Part shown: positions 59,684 to 64,000 of the stretch, in pieces
Layout: each line of letters opens with the position of its first letter
Numbering within the stretch: the first letter of the stretch is position 1
Source of the DNA: an uncultured Eubacteriales bacterium
GTDB taxonomy: Bacteria > Bacillota > Clostridia > Christensenellales > UBA1242
Reading direction: 5' to 3'
Assembly: GCA_949001935.1 (NCBI GenBank)
Contig: CARJLX010000001.1
Span: 124,001 to 188,000 of the forward strand
DNA: 64,000 nucleotides
The notes under the pieces: model-generated
The model's database searches: none
Seen by the model: the letters and a program-made list of their open reading frames with translations, nothing else
What the model was told of the DNA's origin: nothing
Position numbers and translations under genes: made by a program

Positions 59684-60418
59684 TTAGATTTTAGGTTCAA
59701 AACCTTCAAAAATGATATTATCGCAATATTTAACAACTTTCATATATTCGTCCTGGCTTCTAACAGTCCAAGCGAGAAGTGGAAGTTTTTTATATTTTCT
59801 TACAAATCTATTTGGTAGATATTTACCTTCATATGAAATAAAATCTGGGTGACTAACGCGTTTATTTAACATCATGCGTTTGAGGGCAAATTTTTGGAAT
59901 AAAGGTAATTTTTGATGTTTTAAAAAGCCGGCAAGTTGACCTCTTGGGATCTCAGGGGCGTGTTTATAAAAATAATTTAACACATAAGGATTGAATGCTT
60001 GAATTGCGAATTTGCCTTGATAATCTTTTAAAATTTCAATAACTTTTCCTTCAAGTTCACCAATTTTACTATGGCTTTGGTTTTTAATCTCAATAAGGAT
60101 AGGAGTGCGTCCATTAACGAATTTCAAAACTTCTTCAAAGGTAGGTATTTTTTCTTGACTGCTTTCAAGCGTTAACATATCAAGATCAGACTTTTTTAAG
60201 AATTTGATATAGCCATCATTTCCAGTAAGACGGGCAAGACTATCGTCATGAAAAACAACAACAGTTCCATCAGAAAGCATACGCACATCAAGTTCGATTG
60301 CATAGCCATTATTAATAGCGTTTTTAAATGCTGTTATAGAATTTTCAGGTACTTGTTTATCGTGAAGTCCACGATGAGCAATAGGAATTTCAACAAGCCA
60401 AGAGTCAAACAAATTCAT
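59684..60418 (-). CDS. Glycerophosphodiester phosphodiesterase
   Basis: This 244-residue protein shows PIAHRGLHDKQVPENSITAFKNAI (catalytic His, Arg), YAIELDVRMLSDGTVVVFHDDSLARLTG (metal Glu, Asp, catalytic His) and the C-terminal LLAWTVRSQDEYMKV. It breaks glycerophosphodiesters into glycerol-3-phosphate and an alcohol, in phospholipid or wall-polymer turnover. AAGGTGG supports ATG 60418. No signal peptide, so it is cytoplasmic. Confidence 0.93.
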   Translation of the reverse strand: MNLFDSWLVEIPIAHRGLHDKQVPENSITAFKNAINNGYAIELDVRMLSDGTVVVFHDDSLARLTGNDGYIKFLKKSDLDMLTLESSQEKIPTFEEVLKFVNGRTPILIEIKNQSHSKIGELEGKVIEILKDYQGKFAIQAFNPYVLNYFYKHAPEIPRGQLAGFLKHQKLPLFQKFALKRMMLNKRVSHPDFISYEGKYLPNRFVRKYKKLPLLAWTVRSQDEYMKVVKYCDNIIFEGFEPKI

Positions 60419-60443
60419 AAATTTCCACCTTAAGTTTTTGATT

Positions 60444-60484
60444 ATTATACCATAAAAGTCTTTTTTCGGCAACCAAATTCGACA
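60444..60484 (-). promoter_or_regulatory. GDPD promoter with adjacent 0A-like box
   Basis: On the minus strand TTGCCG (60472-60467), 17 bases, extended -10 TGGTATAAT (60449-60444). TGTCGAA (plus strand TTCGACA 60478-60484), the core of the Spo0A box, lies just upstream of the -35, an activator position. Confidence 0.45.
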
Positions 60485-60530
60485 TATTATTTAAAATAGT
60501 TTATGCTTTTTTGAATAATAAAATTCAAAA

Positions 60531-60555
60531 AGTTGAAGTTTATTCAACTTCAACT
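60531..60555 (-). terminator. Terminator overlapping stop of the mTERF-like gene
   Basis: On the minus strand AGTTGAAGTT / AACTTCAACT, with the TAA stop in the loop and a TTTTT run after it. The stem comes from the gene's GAAGTT repeats encoding EVEVEVE. Confidence 0.7.
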
Positions 60556-61433
60556 TCAACTTCTTTTGGATATTGAGACAACTCGGTTTCGGTAAGTATT
60601 AATTTTTCTTTAGCGTCTTTATTAAATTCATTTTGAATTTGTAATGCTATTTCTTGAGTTAAAACATATTGTTTTAACAATTCTTCACTTGTTGTATTTG
60701 TTCTTTGACTAAAGCGTTTATCATTTTGGTAAATTAGTTTAGAAGGAATATCGTTGCGACTTTTCACAAATTTTGCTCTTGCATAAACAAGTTGTTCATT
60801 AAACATCATGCCATAGTCAAAACTTTCTGTAGTGCCATAGTAAATTGCTTTAAGCATAAGCCTCATTTTTAAAGATTGCGCAGGGTAGGCAAGCATTTTT
60901 GGTAAGACAATAATTTGGTCGTTGCTAATCCCAATTTTATGTAATATTTCCAATTTAGACTTGACAGAGGTTGGTTTTTTTGATATTGTATCATAACTTA
61001 ACACATAGGGTGAATTCTTTATAAATTTTATAAGTTGTTCATCACTCATCCCAAGATTTTCTTTATAAAACTTTAGCTTGCTTTTAACAGATTTTGGTTT
61101 ATCCGTCACAGTATCGTAGCCTAGGGCGTTTGGCAAACTTTTAATAAAGTCATGAAGTTCTTTGTCTGTGAGTTTGAGTGCGTCTTTATAAAATTTAATC
61201 TTTTCTTTAACGCCGTCAGGTTTGTCTGATTTTGTATCAAGAGTTAAAATTTTAGGGAAGGCTACAATAACTTCGGCTATTTCTTGGTTGCTAAAACTAA
61301 GCGTTGTTTTAAAATAGTCGATTTTTGATTTAATAAGTTCAATATCACGAATTTTTATTTTTGCTTGGATTTTTGCAATATTTTTGTCATCAATGTTATA
61401 TTTTTCTTTTAAAAAAGTTTCAAAATTTGCCAT
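60540..61433 (-). CDS. mTERF-like helical repeat protein
   Basis: This 297-residue soluble protein contains four tandem repeats of exactly 41 residues (35-75, 76-116, 117-157, 158-about 191). Each reads roughly kxKixFyKxxLxxsdxeixxfIxxxPxxLxyDtxxxkPxsV, for example LGMSDEQLIKFIKNSPYVLS. The LGxSxxELxxfixxxPxxL core with its Pro is that of mTERF motifs, and the tail (NEQLVYARAKFVKSRN...KRFSQRTNTTSEELL) resembles the end of mTERF proteins. Those bind nucleic acid in mitochondria and plastids, and are rare in bacteria. The C-terminus is Val/Glu alternating. AGGAGC precedes ATG. Nucleic-acid binding is inference. Confidence 0.75.
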   Translation of the reverse strand: MANFETFLKEKYNIDDKNIAKIQAKIKIRDIELIKSKIDYFKTTLSFSNQEIAEVIVAFPKILTLDTKSDKPDGVKEKIKFYKDALKLTDKELHDFIKSLPNALGYDTVTDKPKSVKSKLKFYKENLGMSDEQLIKFIKNSPYVLSYDTISKKPTSVKSKLEILHKIGISNDQIIVLPKMLAYPAQSLKMRLMLKAIYYGTTESFDYGMMFNEQLVYARAKFVKSRNDIPSKLIYQNDKRFSQRTNTTSEELLKQYVLTQEIALQIQNEFNKDAKEKLILTETELSQYPKEVEVEVE

Positions 61434-61499
61434 TGTTTAAGCTCCTATAAATATTATAACACATTTATTTAAAAAGTCAAATATCATTTATAAATTTGC

Positions 61500-61528
61500 T
61501 TGCGAATAAGAAAAAATTCATATATAAT
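61500..61528 (+). promoter_or_regulatory. Promoter predicted to give a leaderless lepA mRNA
   Basis: TTGCGA (61500-61505), 17 bases, TATAAT (61523-61528); the ATG at 61538 is nine bases after the -10, with no Shine-Dalgarno site. Confidence 0.6.
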
Positions 61529-61537
61529 ATTACTATT

Positions 61538-63343
61538 ATGGATAGACTTAGAAAAATTAGAAATTTTTGCATTGTTGCACACATAGATCATGGGAAAAGT
61601 ACTCTTGCTGATAGGCTGATTGAAAAAACTGGCACTCTCGCTAAACGTGATATGCAGGCTCAACTTTTGGACAGTATGGAACTCGAAAGAGAAAAAGGTA
61701 TTACTATTAAATTAACTCCAACCAAAATGAATTATACATTTGAAGGCGAAGAGTATGAACTTAATTTAATCGATACTCCTGGTCATGTGGATTTCACTTA
61801 TGAAGTGTCACGATCACTTGCGGCTTGTGAAGGTGCAATTTTAATTGTTGACGCCTCGCAAGGTGTTGAAGCTCAAACTCTAGCCAATGCTTATCTTGCA
61901 ATAGATAATAACCTTGAAATCTTGCCTGTTATCAACAAAATTGATTTGCCATCAGCCAGACCAGAAGAGGTTAAACAAGAGATAGAGGATGTTGTAGGGG
62001 TTCCTGCTATGCATGCACCTTGTATTTCTGCTAAAGATGGAACAAACATTGACCAAGTTTTAGAGATGATAGTTAAAGAGTTCCCTTCACCAAAAGGTAG
62101 CGAAAATGACCCTTTGAAATGTTTGATATTTGATAGTTACTACGACAATTTTAAGGGTGCTATTTGTCTTGTTCGTGTTTTTGATGGATGTGTTAAGGTT
62201 GGCGATAAAATCACCATGATGCAGACTGGCAAGCAATATGAAGTGACAGAAGTTGGCGTGTTTGTACCAAATCCAAGATCTTGCGAGATGTTGCAAGCAG
62301 GTGATGTTGGTTATATCGCAGGTTCAATAAAAACAATAAGTGATGTAGCCGTTGGTGACACAATTACAAATACATTAAATCCTTGTAAAGAGGCGTTGCC
62401 TGGTTATAAAAAGGTTCAGCCAGTTGTTTATTGTGGAATTTATTTGGTAGATGGTTCAAAATATAACGAACTTAAAGACGCTCTTGAAAAACTTAAACTT
62501 AATGACGCTTCACTAGAATATATGCCGGAAGTCAGTGAAGCCCTTGGTTTTGGTTTTCGATGTGGATTTTTAGGTCTATTGCATCTTGAAATTATAACCG
62601 AGCGAATAGAAAGAGAATTTAATCTTGATATTATCACAACTGCACCAGGTGTAAGTTATATGGTTTATAAAACTAATGGTGAAGTGTTGGAAATTTCCAA
62701 CCCTTCCAAATGGCTTTCTCCTGTGGAGATTTCACGCGTTGAAGAGCCTGTTGTTAAAGCAAGCATTTTCACGCCTCCAGAATATGTTGGTGCAATTATG
62801 GAACTTGCACAAGAAAAGAGAGGCATAAGCGAAGGACTTGTTTATCTCGACCAATCGCGTGTTAGGGTGGACTATATTTTGCCACTCGGCGAAATTGTAT
62901 ATGACTTTTTTGATAGTCTTAAATCTCGCACAAAAGGTTATGCTAGTTTTGACTATGAGATGGCGGGTTATAGACCTGCAGATCTTGTTAGGGTTGACAT
63001 TCTTTTGAATGGTGAGAAGTGTGATGCGTTATCTTTTATCGTTCACAAAGACAAGGCTTACACGCGAGGTCGTGCTATTGTTGAGAAACTCAAAAAGATT
63101 ATTCCTCGTCAATTATTTGAGATTCCTATTCAGGCGGCCATTGGCAACAAGATTATTGCGCGTGAAACGGTCAGTCAAATGCGTAAAGATGTGCTCGCCA
63201 AGTGTTATGGTGGCGACATAACTCGTAAGCGTAAGCTTCTTGAAAAGCAGAAGGAAGGAAAAAAGCGTATGCGTCAATTCGGCTCGGTTGAGCTTCCTTC
63301 CGAAGCCTTTATATCAATCCTTAAACTCAATGATGACGAATAA
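61538..63343 (+). CDS. lepA: Elongation factor 4 (LepA)
   Basis: This 601-residue translational GTPase has IVAHIDHGKSTLADRL (P-loop), REKGITIKL (switch I), DTPGHVDF, NKIDLPSA (G4), and the EF4-specific C-terminal domain with KAYTRGRAIVEKLKKIIPRQLFEIPIQAAIGNKIIARETVSQMRKDVLAKCYGGDITRKRKLLEKQK. EF4 back-translocates ribosomes. Upstream frame reaches 61496, but the standard N-terminus is at ATG 61538. hemW follows with an ASCH gene between. Confidence 0.97.
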   Translation: MDRLRKIRNFCIVAHIDHGKSTLADRLIEKTGTLAKRDMQAQLLDSMELEREKGITIKLTPTKMNYTFEGEEYELNLIDTPGHVDFTYEVSRSLAACEGAILIVDASQGVEAQTLANAYLAIDNNLEILPVINKIDLPSARPEEVKQEIEDVVGVPAMHAPCISAKDGTNIDQVLEMIVKEFPSPKGSENDPLKCLIFDSYYDNFKGAICLVRVFDGCVKVGDKITMMQTGKQYEVTEVGVFVPNPRSCEMLQAGDVGYIAGSIKTISDVAVGDTITNTLNPCKEALPGYKKVQPVVYCGIYLVDGSKYNELKDALEKLKLNDASLEYMPEVSEALGFGFRCGFLGLLHLEIITERIEREFNLDIITTAPGVSYMVYKTNGEVLEISNPSKWLSPVEISRVEEPVVKASIFTPPEYVGAIMELAQEKRGISEGLVYLDQSRVRVDYILPLGEIVYDFFDSLKSRTKGYASFDYEMAGYRPADLVRVDILLNGEKCDALSFIVHKDKAYTRGRAIVEKLKKIIPRQLFEIPIQAAIGNKIIARETVSQMRKDVLAKCYGGDITRKRKLLEKQKEGKKRMRQFGSVELPSEAFISILKLNDDE

Positions 63344-63349
63344 AATTTA

Positions 63350-63437
63350 TTACTTTTCTTTTAAAGAAAAGTAAATAAAAGAAATTTAATTTGCAATGCT
63401 CTATAAGTTCCTTATATTCGCATTGCAAATTGAATTT
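63350..63437. repeat. Two-hairpin intergenic element after lepA
   Basis: Hairpin A: TTACTTTTCTTT-t-AAAGAAAAGTAA (63350-63374). Spacer with AAAAGAAATTTA. Hairpin B: an 18-bp stem ending GCAATGC / GCATTGC (63382-63399, 63420-63437) with one mismatch. The same order as at 40326-40405. Confidence 0.8.
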
Positions 63438-63465
63438 ATTTTATTTATTCTTAAAAGGAGTACCC

Positions 63466-63852
63466 ATGAAACACATTGCAATTTTAAGACAGCCATTTTT
63501 TAATATGGTTTTAAGTGGAGAAAAAACAATTGAAAGCCGTTGGTCTATGCATAAGGTAGCGCCTTATGGGAAGGTTAAAGTGGGGGACTTGATTTTACTT
63601 AAAGAAACGGGTAAAGATGTGACCGCGACGGCAAGGGTGAAAGATGTTAAGTATTATGAATTGACGCCTTTTGTTGCTGAAGATATTAAGATGAATTTTG
63701 GAAAAGAAATTGGAATAGATAAATTTGAAAATTGGGAAGTTTATGCACATAAAAATTATTGCACACTTATTTGGCTTGAAGATGTTAAAAAGATAGACCC
63801 TATTCAAGTGCCACGAAGTAATGGTGCAGGCTGGATTGTTGTTAAAGATTAA
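63466..63852 (+). CDS. ASCH-domain protein
   Basis: This 128-residue protein has IAILRQPFFNMVLSGEKTIESRWSMHKVAPYGKVKVGDLILLKETG, the pattern of ASCH domains (the GxKTxExR strand-turn), which are PUA-like folds that bind RNA or modified nucleosides. The function is unknown. AAGGAG supports ATG 63466. It lies between lepA and hemW, usually adjacent, and its stop is two bases from the hemW start. Confidence 0.85.
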   Translation: MKHIAILRQPFFNMVLSGEKTIESRWSMHKVAPYGKVKVGDLILLKETGKDVTATARVKDVKYYELTPFVAEDIKMNFGKEIGIDKFENWEVYAHKNYCTLIWLEDVKKIDPIQVPRSNGAGWIVVKD

Positions 63853-63853
63853 G

Positions 63854-64000
63854 ATGAAAAAGATAAGAATATATGTACATGTGCCGTTTTGTGAAAGTAA
63901 ATGTAGTTATTGCGACTTTGCTTCCTTTGTGTGTGGAGAGGATTTAAAGAAAAAGTATTTTGATAAACTTGAACAAGAAATTTTATCTTGCTCATATAAA
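63854..64000 (+). CDS. hemW: HemW-like radical SAM protein (5' part)
   Basis: The first 49 residues, KIRIYVHVPFCESKCSYCDFAS, carry the CxxxCxxC motif in the HVPFC context of HemW (formerly HemN-like), a heme chaperone of the radical SAM family. The gene runs off the right edge. It starts almost directly after the ASCH gene and the lepA-hemW order is standard in Firmicutes. Confidence 0.9.
   Translation, partial: MKKIRIYVHVPFCESKCSYCDFASFVCGEDLKKKYFDKLEQEILSCSYK

Noticed and set aside
60963..61331. 123-bp tandem repeats as a possible CRISPR-like or minisatellite array
   Set aside because: The period equals 41 codons in frame and the conservation is in the protein; they are coding repeats of the mTERF-like gene.

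Overview
The window reads as one continuous stretch of chromosome from an AT-rich, spore-forming low-GC Gram-positive bacterium, most likely an uncultured gut-type member of the Clostridia. The evidence is a Spo0A orthologue, the sporulation proteins YqfC and YqfD, a tyrosine T-box leader, the secG-rnr-smpB-ssrA cluster, the L21-Prp-L27 cluster with a cleavable L27 N-terminus, Shine-Dalgarno sites of the GGAGG type, and TGA used as an ordinary stop. No phage, insertion sequence or CRISPR array is visible.

Layout. 0-3.3 kb: a divergent surface acyltransferase, then sepF, lspA and a pseudouridine synthase. 3.3-8.4 kb: small genes, including a cysteine-rich protein, and a 1323-residue secreted, membrane-anchored protein. 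8.4-15.6 kb: ribosomal proteins L21 and L27 with Prp, a GNAT, an OGG-like glycosylase, floA, then yqfC-yqfD-ybeY-era. 15.6-17.3 kb: murB, tRNA-Thr and an HD protein. 17.8-24.9 kb: a two-gene surface module (1785 and 463 residues) whose products share a membrane segment and have long cytoplasmic coiled-coil tails. 25-32.9 kb: a glycosyltransferase, a U32 protein, secG, rnr, smpB and tmRNA. 32.9-38 kb: an accessory stretch with acidic and Cys-rich proteins, an unusual Spo0A, and an array of four tandem small XRE regulators plus one broken divergent relative. 38-42.3 kb: T-box-controlled NTP-PPase and tyrS, a YigZ-type protein, recX, acpS and a MazF toxin with an unrecognised partner. 42.3-49.1 kb: an XRE/DUF5131 divergent pair, a GNAT, and a MarR-DegV-alcohol dehydrogenase-aldehyde dehydrogenase-YhhN operon. 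49.1-56.6 kb: tRNAs Ser, Trp and Lys, a CYTH protein, an MBL hydrolase, primosome genes, an M1 peptidase lipoprotein and a GT2. 56.7-64 kb: LTA-synthase-like protein, RHH regulator, rsmD, GDPD, an mTERF-like repeat protein, lepA, an ASCH protein and the start of hemW.

Most interesting observations: (1) a 297-residue protein built from 41-residue mTERF-like repeats, a fold known chiefly from mitochondria and plastids; (2) Spo0A with Glu in place of the phosphoacceptor Asp; (3) a MarR-headed operon that together reads as a fatty-aldehyde/plasmalogen turnover pathway; (4) six genes whose ATG lies 6-9 bases after a strong -10 box with no Shine-Dalgarno site, predicting leaderless mRNAs; (5) two G9 tracts in an AT-rich genome, one beside an acyltransferase start and one inside an LTA-synthase-like gene, suggesting phase variation; (6) the paired surface proteins with a shared membrane module. 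All calls come from reading the sequence; no database search was run.
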